Below are positions 37,211 to 49,900 of a stretch of DNA of 64,000 nucleotides, piece by piece. The stretch covers positions 23,616,367-23,680,366 of the forward strand of contig CM056580.1 in NCBI GenBank assembly GCA_029721435.1, written 5' to 3'. Made by a program: the position numbers and the translations under genes. A model generated the notes under the pieces. The model was not told the origin of the DNA, searched no databases, and saw nothing but the letters and a program-made list of their open reading frames with translations. The DNA comes from Gymnothorax reevesii. Taxonomy: Eukaryota > Chordata > Actinopteri > Anguilliformes > Muraenidae. The stretch's first letter is position 1. Each line of letters starts with the position of its first letter.

Positions 37211-38450
37211 GCGGGGGGGAAGAGATATGCCATTTTATACACCTGTTAATGTACACACACAGTCTGAGCCTCAATCCATCATCAAAATGGTTGCGATGAA
37301 TACATTTTTTTCCTCTCAAACTGCTTGGTAATGACCTATAATTGCAATATATTTTTCTGTAGTTCAACAGAGCTATCTCCCATGTAAATATTATATCTGT
37401 TGTACTTCACTATTTTTTCCCTGAACCATGTTTCTTAATTACTTGTACAATACCCCAGAAAACCAAAGCTGGCTTTAAATACTGTAATACTTTTGCTCAC
37501 TCTTTATGTCAAAGAAATGCTGATTGAACAAGTAATGTTATTTTCTCTCTACATCTGTGAGGTGGCTTTGCGCAAATGGATACAATGAAAGAGATGAATG
37601 GAAAAAATATTAATGAAAGATCAGTATCTTGGTCTCACACAATAAGCTAGCGTATAAACTAAAGACGCTATGCTAGTCATTCAAGATCGGCAAATGTATG
37701 TTGATCTGGCCTCCATCTCAGGACAGGCGTACCACTCGCTGGAACCCATGTAAACAACTGTGCTTAATTATTATTTACTGAAATATTAATCAATCATTCA
37801 GCGGCGCTTTTTATATCCAGCCTTTTTCTTACCAATAACAATAGAATAGTTAGCTTGAAGCACCATTTCTGCCTATTGTTGCCCATATAGATTAGTGATC
37901 ACAAGTGTTCTTCAGTCATCATAGAGTTTTATGATTCTTTGTGGTGAGCTGGCATGTATTTCCGACATTTGGCAGTCTAAACAGGGAATTAAACAGTAAA
38001 TCCTGATAAGACATCTGTCTCTTCCCGTAACTCCCCCAATCCGCCTATGATGAGATCGCGGTCAACCGATCTTTGAGCGCGGTGGCATTTTTTCCTGCCG
38101 TTTTAAGGCATTGCTGGTCAGCTGTGGGGAGGAGTGAAGGAGAGGGGATGGCGGATTATATTCGCGGTAATGTAGATGTGGGGAGCCACCTTAAACATGG
38201 CTTTTGAGCGGGAGGGAGAGAGCCAGGGAGCTCTCCTAATCACATTCACATGTATATAGGCCTATGTGCATGCCTCATCAAAATATGAGTGCCTGTGGAC
38301 TAACCAGCTGACTACCTAAGTAAGAGCTAGAGTCAAGGCTGGTTTCCCACCGTATCAGTTTGATGATTTAAAGCCACTAATCTTCATTGTTCAAGCAAAA
38401 TATAACTTACTTGTGAAAGGTTATGTTGTCCACTTTCCCACTCGAGTGAC
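37211..38450. other. naaladl1 3' UTR and intergenic DNA
   Basis: No gene is seen. The first part is presumably naaladl1 3' UTR, but no convincing AATAAA is placed close to the stop. The remainder is AT-rich with no recognised repeat. Confidence 0.5.
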
Positions 38451-38733
38451 CAGACTTGTAACAAATTCCTTTTTGTCAATTCCAATTCCAATTCCAAAAT
38501 ATTCTTCAATTCCAATTCCTTTTGGTCAATTCCAATTCCAATTCCTCAATTCCCTTTCCAATTCCTTTTACCTCGAAAAGTTAAATTCCAATTCCATTTT
38601 TTTAAATTGAACTTTTCAAGGTAAAAAGAATTGGGAAAGGAATTGGAATTGGAATTGACCAAAAGGAATTGGAATTGGAGAATATTTTTAAAAAGGAATT
38701 GGAATTGACGAAAATGAATTTGTCACAAGTCTG
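38451..38733. mobile_element. Palindromic element built of AATTCC/GGAATT repeats
   Basis: Large inverted repeat of about 283 bp centred near 38595. The left arm is rich in (CAATTCCAATTC)n and the right arm in the complementary (GGAATTGGAATTG)n. The ends CAGACTTGTAACAAATTC and GAATTTGTCACAAGTCTG are inverted copies. Flanking octamers CGAGTGAC and CCTGTGAC match at 6 of 8 positions, compatible with a decayed hAT-type duplication. Confidence 0.65.
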
Positions 38734-39975
38734 CCTGTGACTGTAATTGACAGCGACACAGTGGTAAGGCATTTCTAGGAAAATTTGTGAATAGAAACAT
38801 ACTCCTTCTTTCAAGAACGCCCGTCCTAAGGTGGTGGCAAAGACTTGCAAGACTTGCAAGACTTGCAAATTGAAATCGCAACGTAGCGCCTCTAGTTTAC
38901 ATAGCTCGTAAGAATTTGGTTCTGTGCCATCAGTGATGGCAATGTGATTTTGTTCCAAACTGATTGGGAGTAGAATTTCTCATATACATCCCTCTTAGAA
39001 CCACCGTCATGGAAAAGGCTACATTGTTTTCTCGCTACCCTTGAGAAAAATGTACTTACACAGCCAATATGCTCTCAGTGGTGACTTCTTGTTCACCTTG
39101 TTTATGCAAAATATTTCTAACCAATTTATCAGATGGAAGCAACATACTGCATAAAGGTGTATATATACAGTTCAAAAGGTTTTTGTTCAGACCAAAGTTC
39201 AGAGTGGGGAAAAAAATGTGATCGTACGAACACTGACTGTGAAATGACTGTTGGCACCAGGCGGGGTGGTTTGAGGATCTCAGGAACTGCTGATCTCCCG
39301 TAATATTCTCCCATGACAGTCTCTACAGTCTAGGGAAAATGGCGCAAAAAAAAAAAAACAAACAAACAAAAACATAAAGCATCCAGGAAGAAGCAGTTCC
39401 ATAACCTAAAATGTCTTATTAGTGAGAAAGATCAGTGCAGAAAGGCCAGACTGATTCAAGCTGACAAGAGTGAGACAGGAACACAAATAACCACGCTTAC
39501 AGAGGAGCATCTCTGATGGTTCAGTTCCGCAAACCTTCAAGTAAATGAGCTACATTAGCTGAGGACCACAGCAAATTCCTGGCTGTTAAGAACAGAAAAC
39601 TGAGGTTATCCCTCTATTAACCACCGCAGCATATCTGCGACTTAAAGTGAAAGGGTTAACAGCCTGGACACAGTCAAGTTAAAATTTTAAAATAAAAAAA
39701 AAAAAAATAAAAAATATAAATAAAAAAAAAATTATAATTATCATTATTATTTTTTTTTTACTATTTTTCCAAATATTGGCCCATAATCAACATATTTGCC
39801 TTGTGAAATGATTTTTACACAATTGGAAATGGGTTTTGTTAATAGGGGTTAAAGTGGGTAAACGCTCAACAAAAATGGACATTAGAAAATTAGAAAAACA
39901 TCACCTGGCCTGAGGAATTTCTATATCTGCTGTGACATGCAGATGGTAGGGTCAGAATTTGACGTGAATAGCATG

Positions 39976-40435
39976 TGTTATGGCCCCAATTTATGGCATT
40001 GCCGACAGCAAGGGATGACAGATTAAATTTCAAAACTTAAACAGATTTAATAACACAAAGACTGACAACTAACCTACAATGTATACTACTGACCAAGATT
40101 GATATTTACAAGAAAAAAAATATTTACAGTCCCTTGAGATGGGGCTGCTTGGTGATGTCCAGGGACAGCAAAATGCTCCAACACAGGCAAAAATCCACAA
40201 AAAAGCTTCACTGGTGTTGAAAAGAGTGACAGGTCTGGTCAAATGTATCCTTCTCCATGCAATTTCTCCTACTACTTTACTCTCTCAGTTTCTCTCCTTA
40301 TATTATTCTCTCCTCTCACCTTTTAGACTTTTTTCAATTCTCTGGGACTTTCCCCTCTCAGACATGCCCAAACCTAGCTCCAGACTGGGCTTTACAAAAA
40401 AAAAAAAGTCAAAGTCAATGCGTTTTCCACATTCC
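39976..40435 (-). mobile_element. Solo LTR related to the Gmr1-like element at 50 kb
   Basis: 460 bp that aligns along its length, in reverse orientation, with the 488-bp LTRs at 50077 and 55624. Examples are TGTTATGGCCCCAATTT at the LTR 3' end, AGCAAGGGATGACA, and GGCTGCTTGGTGATGTCC. It is clearly diverged from them. TG...CA termini are kept, and CATG is duplicated on both sides (39972-39975 and 40436-40439). No internal region remains, so it is the product of LTR-LTR recombination. Confidence 0.85.
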
Positions 40436-40548
40436 ACATGAATCCACCCTGCCCTGAGTCAGTGGGTCTATTATGCGGTGGTGGCGAGATAAAGCAGGAA
40501 ATATCTTCTTGTACATCAAGCCAATACCAATTGAGCATCAGACTGTGT

Positions 40549-40549
<1 letters not shown>

Positions 40550-40596
<47 letters not shown>

Positions 40597-40678
40597 ATAC
40601 ATACATATATATATATATACACACACACATACACACACACACACACTATATGTGTATTTGTACACACACACATACACG
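40550..40678. repeat. (TA)n/(CA)n compound microsatellite
   Basis: An (AT)18-like run from 40551 to about 40586 is followed by ACATACATAC and CACACA-rich blocks to about 40678. It lies inside the Tc1 remnant, interrupting its transposase-like sequence. Confidence 0.9.
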
Positions 40679-41092
40679 CACATGCAAGCACCAAAGCCTA
40701 CCTGTATATTGTTGCTGACCATGTGCATCACTTTATAGCCACAGGCTACCCATCGTCTTATTGCTACTTCTACTAGGATAACACATCAAGTCACAAAGCA
40801 GACATAATCTCAAGCTGGTTCCATGAACATCAAATTCAGTCCTCTGTACTCCAATGGCCTGAGCTGTCATTAGATCTAAATCCAGTGTAGTGCCTTTGGG
40901 TAGATGGTGTAAGAGGAGATTAACAGCATGAATGTACAGCTGCCAACTCCATAATGCCATCATGTCAGCATGGAGCAGAACCTTTCAAGAATGTTACAGT
41001 ACTTGGTTGAATCCATGTCACAAAGCATTCATGCTGTTCTGGACGAAAAGGGAGAGCCATCATGAAGGTGTACCTAATAATGTGGACACTTA

Positions 41093-42365
41093 ATATATTA
41101 ATTTTACCATATAATGTCACAGATAATGTATTTTTAAGGTGTTGATGGCTTATTTTTAAAAATAAATATGTAATTTTTTTTTTTTTTGTGCTGCTCTATA
41201 AGGCAAAGGTGCTTTGAAAAATAATGAAATTAATAGTTTCTAATTGTAGAAAAACATACTACAAAGAGGTGTAAACAGATGAAAATCAAAGTCTAATACA
41301 TATTCGGAGTGCTACCTGTTGCCTAAAATGTAGGCTCACAGCCCTGTTGTTAAGTGGTTTTATGAGATCTGATTGTTCGCTCTGAGCTGACTGGGGAACA
41401 TGCCTCAGTTTTCCCACAGACAACCTGTCTCACTTCTTTCTCTCTAGGTAATCCCAGACAGCATTGATGATGTTCATATCAGGGCTCTGCCAAGGCTAAA
41501 ACATCTGTATCAACCGTCTTTAATTAACTTTGGTTAAATTATTTGCACTTTTTTTTAACATTTGTTTTTGGTATCTCAAATCTGCTTTTTAGCTGCAGCA
41601 ACACTAATGTGGAAAACATTAAATAAACATCTATGGCCAAATTTAAGGGTGCCTTTTGCCAAGTACCATACATGGAAAAGAATTAATCGTCAAAATATGT
41701 CATGGAATACTCCTGTTCTGTAACACTTTCAAGGAGTTGGGAAATTTTGACAATTTAAAGCAATTATTTCAACTCTGCAGACAAACAGAGATATACTGCA
41801 CTGCAAAGGAAATCAATGCTTTAAGTATTTTTTTCTCTGAAGTGCAGCATTCCACAATATTCTGCAACACCAAATCAGTACCAGTAGGTTATTTTTCACA
41901 TACTGAACAGACTACATTCTTTTCAAACTTGATTGCAATTTGTATTCCTAGCTCTGTGTGTGTGTGTCTTCGGGGGAGGGGGGGGGGGGTAATTCAGTTG
42001 GCAGTCAAATGAATAATTAATCAGGAAGGTTTTGATGCGTCACCAGGGCTTCTCTCTGACCCTGGTTGTGTATGGGCCATAAATACACCAGTCTGTTGAT
42101 GAGCCCTCCAGGGGAAATCATCTTGCTTTCAATATCTGGCAACAATGTTTTCTGCATCTACGCAACAGTGAGTAAATGCATTGACTTCACCTAGATCTGG
42201 CTCCAAACATGCTAATCTCATCGCCGAGGGCCGCACCTATCTGTGCTGGCCCCATCTGTCAGGTTTGAGAACCCCAATGTTCTTGACTGCAGGAGAAATT
42301 ATAAACCTTGAATATGACTGAGATATCTATTCCTCAATAAAATATTGCTATAGTATATACATCGA
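41093..42365. other. Intergenic, nothing recognised
   Basis: AT-rich sequence without a supported exon. It contains a short GT-rich and G-run tract (41950-41990) only. The 118-residue ORF at 41656-42012 has no family features. Confidence 0.5.
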
Positions 42366-43636
42366 AAGGGACATATGATGAAAAGTTTTTTTTCCAGTTT
42401 TTCAGACCTTGTGCATAAACATTTTAGTATCTGGAGTGTTTGCAAACCCACTAACTATAAAGTAAACCACCCAGTCATTTTTTTGTGGGCTGCCTTTTTC
42501 ATAAAACAGGGCATTTGGCATGACATTCATATTTTGCTCCCTTTCCTATATCACATGCAGACTTGTGAGAATTGTTCCGCCCCTCATCTGAATATCTCCA
42601 CCCATGGATTATTATTTATGGTAATATCCCAGACTCTATTGGCAAAAGCCAGTAACCAGCTTTAGCCTGCATGTGTGTTCCATTTTTTTTTTGTCTGACT
42701 GCTATATACAACTAGCCTGCATTAGTACAACACAGGACAGGCAACAAAATTAATATTCAAGGAGACCAATTATGCATTTCGGAAGATACGAAGAAGTGGT
42801 TGCTTTGGTTTGGTTTTCAAAAGTCTGTAGCTAGCTGGTGAGGTAATCGTCTCCAATTTCTGTTAATTCAAAACTGAATTTCAGGAGTAAGCTTGGTAAA
42901 ATGAATATGGCTTGGTTGTCGACAAAACTAGCTTGCTAGCAAGCTAAGTGCTACTCTCAAAGCTAACTTAATAAGCATCCATCCATTGCCTCTCTATAAT
43001 CATTGTGTGGTTTATAAGCCAGCTAGCTAGCTAGCAACCTAGCTAGCAACTAATTGTAAATTTAAAACCATTGCTTCTTCAGTTAGAAGCAATGTACGAG
43101 ACACTTTTATAGGATCAGAAATAATGGGTCTGGGAGTAGATAGTGCAGAAAATGGAATGTTTGCTAAATGTAGCCAGTATACTGATGCTAACTACGGATC
43201 ATTCTTAACTTTCGAGACTCAATTGAAAGTGTTGTAAAACTATTATGGTGCTTAGCCTGCAGATGTTGGCTACCTTTCCATACTTGTTGTGAAGTTCAAC
43301 AAGTTTAACGTATAGCTAACTAAAGACTTCTTCAGTCATCTGTATTTAGAGACCGGCCAGTAGCTGGGAGATTATGAAATTGCTGCTCTCCGTTTACGCG
43401 GTGGCTCTGTTCGCTGGCCAATTAGAAGGAGACTCATACCATAGAGGGGATGCATACCCAGAACAGCATGTTTTTCAAAGGTATAAAAATTGCTGGAAGC
43501 AAATTAGTTTGAACTAATAGGGGTTTAACTTCTTTTTTTTATTTTTGCTAAAAGGTGTATAAACTTCCCTTTTATGCATCCAAGAATAGGCCTATTCTAA
43601 CATGGAAAAAAAAACTAGCATAATATGTCCCCTTAA
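42366..43636. mobile_element. Possible 1.3-kb non-autonomous DNA element
   Basis: AAAGGGACATATGATGAAAA at the left and the complement of TAGCATAATATGTCCCCTTAA at the right form short inverted ends. A related motif (AAAGGTCCCATATTATGCCC) occurs alone at 16678-16697, so the end sequence is dispersed. The interior is non-coding with GCTAGCTAGC-rich palindromes (42930-43050). No clear target duplication was found. Confidence 0.35.
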
Positions 43637-46600
43637 AATCTGGATCGATTTGTGTAAATATTGTATAATGGTAACAAGACTGTGCTTTGTATTACCTAAT
43701 CGACAGCAAGCAATTCACCTATAATTTCTTAGCAAACAACAACAAGCATTTTAAAATGCTGTTTTATATTCAGGTTTGCTCAACCAATATATTTTCCGAA
43801 GATGCAACAAAAGTGTCCAGAGTCAAGTTCAGAATCAAAAGTTCAACTTTTGGGTTCAAATCCCAGTCAGTGAGATTTGATTGGGGTATAAGGCTAGTCG
43901 TGCCTCAATGACTCATGAAATCACTGGATACCAGGATGTGGTCTTGGAAAACTTGGCCCACTATTACAGTGTAAATAAACTCAAAGGAGATGAATACAGA
44001 TTTGTAAAAACTTTTACTCTTTGTTCAAAGGGACCAGTTCCAGGTGTTTACTCTTGGCAAACTGTGAAGCCAGGGCTGCTAAGAGACACGGGGCTTCCGT
44101 GTTCATCTGGCTGAGGGAAAATTTTCAGATCCCGATTGGCTGATGAGACCCGTATGACCCAGGGGTATTCTGGGTCCTGTCGAGGGGGAGTGCCTCGTTT
44201 GTAATTAAACTGATAACAAATCTCAAGTCTTGCATGAGGTGAGATACCAATAGTTCCTTTGAATATTGCACTGACAATTCTGAGTTGCTCTGGTTACACT
44301 CAGGTAAGATGGGACTTTACCTGCCCAGGTCCCAGACCCTGAAATACAGTTGACAGAGTTAAAATGGAGGATCTCCACAAATGACAATTTGCACTGGTTC
44401 CAAACAATGCAATAAGATTTCACTAATTTCTGGATACTTCAGGAATACCTTCTGATACATTTGTAGAAGCACAGCAACCTATCCACCAATTACCTCTGGA
44501 GTTGTTTAATTGGTAGTTACCATTGTACCTCAGGACTGGTGGAGCAGTTATCCTGCTTCTTCCTATGAAGCAGCAGTTAGGCTGTTGTATGTGTTTTAAC
44601 TACTCCTGGATGTGGACAGCCTATTGTCTTCAGAGCATCAGGAAGGTCGCGATTGTGCGGGAGTTTTAATGAAACGCTCAGAGGGTAAAGAGTGTGATAG
44701 AAGATGTGCACATTTGTGTGCTATGCTAGGCTGTATTCTAAACAACGGTAATACTCAGTGAGCGAAGATAATGCATCAATGACTATTTCTCACCGACATA
44801 CGTTTCCTGTATACTTTAAAATCCCAAAGCAAAATCACTCATAGCTGTACTAAGGCACACATTATGCAATTTTTGATTGAGTAGAAAACATACACTGATA
44901 AACCAGGATGTTAATACATCCAGTACTTTGTAGCCATATTTGTGTCTCATGCGAAAGATGTGTTCAAGGTATTAAATGACAGTTTTGATATGGTGAACAC
45001 ATTGACGTCTTACCACATTATACTCAAGTTTGGAGGCAAAAATCTGTCAATCCTCTCCTAAATAAATGAAAAGAAAATTCTTTAGTCAGCAGTTATGTTT
45101 TCAGAAAGACTTCCTACTGTAAAAAGTAGTGGTAACTAACATTGTACCAGGAGATCTACCCTAGTTTCTTATTACAACCTTTCTCTGGCAGACCTGGCTC
45201 CTGTAATTATCGGCAAAACAAAATGTCCAGCTTGTTTGAGTGGTGTGCTTTGAAAAGGTTGGAGTGAAAAGGAAACCAATAAGATGATGACAATCCAACC
45301 AACATCTGTAGTAATTCATTTTTAGTGGACTAGACTATTCAAAAAACAACAGCTAAACAATGTAAAACTGCCACATCTGCCAAGAGGCAGGAGAAAAATG
45401 TTTCTCCTTAATCGTGAAGTAGCACATGACAAAAACAATGCCCTCATCAGCTAGTAAGCTTGTTCTTCTGATTTAGGTGTGAAGTACAATAAATGCTGGT
45501 CTTTAAAGCAACCTAATTTGTCCCCACAAAAATGTAATGGAAAGAGGTACTGTATGGTTTGCGGCAGTTTGTGCCCTTTTAATTTGACAAAGGTTCCAGA
45601 TTTCGTTGACAAAAAACATGTGCAGTGCACATACATGAGGTAAGGGATGATATTTCCACACCGACTGTAAATAAACAGTGATGAACAGATAAAGAATATA
45701 TAAGGCAAGTGGATGATTGATCAACGGCAGTGTTCCCTGAAGCACTGAAGCCTTTAGTCATACTGCTGGAGACCTTTAAGATTTCTACTGCTTGCTGTGA
45801 ATACTGATCTCTGCCTGTATACATACAAGTACTGATGTTATGATAGAAGCAATATAGCAGAACACCCATTTCTGAGGAGAGAACTTGCATACAAGCAATA
45901 CAGTTAACCAGTTTACCAGCTGTTGCCAAGAACCTGTGTTACCAGCAAGCCATTGAGTTTTTATACTTTAAATATATCTATGTATTTTAATTTAAATACC
46001 CAAACTACCCACCCCTCCCCCTCCCTCCCTCCCTCCCTATCACCGACGTCCCTCTGACATTCCCTCATCCATAACCACGGATTCTACACTGTTCTGCCAA
46101 AATAAGTCACACACAAAATGGTGCACCATGTTGCCTTAAGACATCTGCAAATTAAAGCAAACACCACTGGCCGTCTTCCTGTCATGGAGACGGTTAACAG
46201 AAATACGTAATGCACAGAAAGTTCTTCAGTCTGGCTGCTACAAGGGCTCGGTATGGTATACTTCACAGGCCACAGTCTTCTGGCTCCTGCCACCGCAGCC
46301 GTACAAAGTAGTTGATCCCATCATCAGGCCAGGCTGAGGGGGCATCTTCAAATACTGCAGTCTGACACGGTGTGAAAAATGCTCTCAGCCAAAAAAGCCG
46401 CTGACAGAACAGCTCCCCTTGCAAATTTATCAGGAACCAAGCATGAGCCATGGTCATTTTGGAGTACTCTCCTCTCCCTTGGCTTGTAAGAAAAATAATT
46501 ACATTTCCCACTCACGCCTTAGCAGGAAGTCCAAACATAAGGTCCCTTGATTTGATTGACCACTATATCATGCAGTCCAGATGTTATTGGTCCACTCAGG

Positions 46601-46900
46601 ATAGGGGAGGAGCCTAACTGGGCGTGCAGACAAACTGAAAGGCTATCTTCCCTTTCGCTTATTGTAAAACAGCACTAACGGAGAACTCAAATTTGTAACA
46701 AGGCATGCATATTTAGCTCTGAAACCAAAGAGAGTTGCGTGAATAGTGTGCACCTATGTCGCTGTCTGCATGTGCATGTGTGCACATTTTGTCTTTCGAG
46801 TGTCCTTGGGATTCATTTCATCTTGTCCAGCATGAACAGTCTGGAGTCTGCTCCATGCCATGTCCACAAGAAACCACCAGGGGGCAGCTTCTGCTGAGGG
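43637..46900. other. Intergenic region before atosb, nothing recognised
   Basis: No exon with a recognisable family is seen on either strand. The part adjacent to 46901 should contain the atosb 3' UTR. A C-rich CCCTCCCTCCCTCCC tract is at about 46015-46035. Confidence 0.45.
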
Positions 46901-49900
46901 TCAGACACGGGGCGAGTACATTGGGTTTTTTGGCACCTCGGTGTAGGATTTCAGCTCATAGGGGATCCCCGTATCAACCTCAATGGATTTACGGGAGAAC
47001 AGCAGCCGGATATCATCGTGCAAGTACAACTTTCCAGATTTGGAGCTCTGGAATCTGAACAGAAAACAGACATAGAGAATGCTCCGGATTAGTTTCTTTA
47101 TGCTGAGTCAACTGAATAGGAATACAGCAGTTCAGTCACAGACTCTCTACATCACCTGTGTGTATTCTTAATTATTACTGTAAACCATCCTTAATTCAGG
47201 CTCTTTCTCCCAACTGAAAAGTTAGAATTCAGGGCACCGCGCAACATTTTTGAAATGTAATAAAAGCCGCAAAAAAGCACACCACTGTGAAAGAGGAAAA
47301 CCTTGTATTATAGCTGTGAATTATAGCTATACATATATATGAAATGGACGAAGCTGTGTATCCACTTTATTTGTGAAATCTGTAGAGTTATGTCGGGATT
47401 AAGCAAATAGGTTTTTTGCTGAGAGATCAGGTGAGAGTCAAGTGATATGCGGCCTTAGGTTGACCTCGTGTCTTTTGAAATAAAATACAAATACCTATAG
47501 TAATCCAAAACAGCCAACAGAAAAACAATCAGAAAGGCAGTATCACCTGAGGTGTATCAGGTAGCAGAGGATTTTCTTCCTGTCTGTGACCACACCTTCT
47601 GGCCCCTCCCCTTTCCCCTCCCCCTCCTCCACAGGAACCAGGAAGATGCGATGACGCAGGAAGGTCATATGATTGACAGGCATGTCCCCGAAGTTGTAGG
47701 TCACCAGGAACATCTTCACCACAGTTTTGTTGGGGTTGAATAAGGTCTGTGGGGTGGGGCGAAGGGAGGAGTTTTCACTATGGTACAGTGACTCAGAGAA
47801 AGAGTGAGCACGACAGATAGGTAGAATGAGAAGTGATATAGATACAAGGGAGACTTATGTGGCACATGACTGAAATATAAAAAATCTCACTCGTAAAACA
47901 CACTGAATTTGAACAAACTGAAAATCAGACCATATACTGGAATGAATAGTGTGTTTGTGTCAAAGCAGATCAGCCAGTTAAACAAGACTGAACCATGAAA
48001 AAGTGACAGAGGGGGGACAGGAGAGGAGGTGGGGGTGTGGACGCACCACTTGGATGGTCCCTGACTTAGGTACGCTGTACCCCTTCTTCCCCAGGGCCTC
48101 CAGAAAGATCACCCCCTAAAAGCACAATGAAGTTACACAGGCACATAAACTCACACATAAACTCATACATGCACATAAACTCACACATAAACTCATACAT
48201 GCACATAAACTCACACATAAACTCACACATGCACATAAAATCATATATAAACTCACACAGGCACATAAAATCATATATAAACTCACACGTGCACATAAAC
48301 TCACACACACATTCACACATGCACATAAACTCACATATAAACTCACACAGGCACATAAACTCACATATAAACTCACACAGGCACACATACTCACATATAA
48401 ACTCACTTAAGCACATATGCTAACACAAGTATATAAAGACACACAAACTCAGACAAGCACATAAACACACACAAGCACATAAACACACACATAAACTCAC
48501 ACAAACTCACACATGCACGTGTGCTAACACATGCATGCACACACTAATACGCATGCACACACCGACATGCCCGCAGACTTGAGTGCGTGCACACAGACAG
48601 GCAACACAACAGACTAGCAAACACATACCCACATACACAAGGGACACAGACTCCAACAGGCACACACACACACACACACATTCACACTCACTCTCTCTCG
48701 CTGTCTTTGTCTCACATAAACACACACACGCACACACACACACAATTTCAAGTTTAGCAGGGACATCCTTTGGACATACATTCATTCTTTAACCCCATAC
48801 CCAGACCTTAAGCATAAATACTTCATGCCTAACCTTAAACTCTTACTCTCACCCAAACTTTAGCCCCTATCCATAAAATAGCTCAGTTATCATTAAAAAA
48901 AACATCTTATTTTCATCACTTCTGGGGAAAACTGGTCCCCACACAGGTAGGAATACACAACTCCATACACACACACACACACACAGGCAGGCACGCAGGC
49001 ACACACATATACATACAAACACACACACGCACAAACGCACGCACACACGCACGCACACACTCTTGCACACACGCGCGCGCACACACACGCACACGCACGC
49101 ACAGTAGCAGTACCAGAAAGGGAGAGGGAGCGCTGTGCTCTGAGATGTCGTAGTAGGTGACCTGAACTGGCAGCGTAGCATGTTTGGGGCAGTAGGAGCC
49201 GCTGGCTCCGATCTCCGCAGTAAAGCCCTCAATCTGGCCTGAAGGGGAGAACCGGCCCTTCAAGATGGACTCCTGGAGACACCGTAAGACTCAGTCATAA
49301 TCATATGTGTTTGAGTGTGTGAGAGTGCAATGTTATTGTGCAATTACTGTCTGTGTTATACTAATGAATCTGAGCACGTTTGCTTGAGGGGTGAGCAAGC
49401 GTGTACGAGAGTAGGGAAAAATAAAGGACGGGTTGGGTTAGTTGTACGTGAGTAATGCAGGGTTAGGGTGTGGCTGGGGTTAAGTGGGGTTAGGGTGTTG
49501 ACAGCAATAGTCTGGGGCCAGGCTCTCACCTCAAAGTTGCCGAGGAGTGAGTGGCTGATGGAGGCAGAAGGCCAGCTGGATCGCCCCGAACGATAGGGCT
49601 CTGATCTCCGCCCACTCCGCAGCTGACGTCTGCAGCGAAACAGTTTGATCACACAAAGAACGTGGGAGCCCAGACCACACAAATCCGTCAAAAGCTGGAT
49701 AAACCCTCAAAATATTACTGCGAACACAGGCATATTTACAGTATCTGCCTGAAACTGAGAAGGCATTGAGATTCTTAGGGGGACAAAATTGAGCCAGTGT
49801 TCACCCTCCCATATGGGTCTCGAGGTGCACCCTCCCTTATAGAGTCTGTAATGCTGTAAGAAGGGCAACAATACTCACGATTTCAGCCGACTTGCACAGT

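Larger units (their letters stand above)
39140..41092 (+). mobile_element. Decayed Tc1-like transposon, split by a solo LTR
   Basis: The 5' part (39190-39660) reads as degenerate Tc1 transposase N-terminus, e.g. ATGACTGTTGGCACCAGGCG. 39880-39971 is the middle. After the inserted LTR, 40440-41092 gives the C-terminal part, including sequence for SSHKADIISSWFHEH followed by a decayed PDLNP-type block. The 3' end GGTGTACCTAATAATGTGG is typical of this Tc1 subgroup. Stops, an A-rich replacement (39690-39770) and a TA microsatellite show that it is dead. Confidence 0.8.

Noticed and set aside
45451..45929. Overlapping minus-strand ORFs of 80-116 residues
   Set aside because: They show no conserved motif, splice context or codon bias.
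48066..48423. Cys/Phe-rich and His/Ser-rich ORFs, or a CRISPR-like array
   Set aside because: The units are contiguous degenerate 30-bp tandem repeats with no spacers, in a vertebrate intron.
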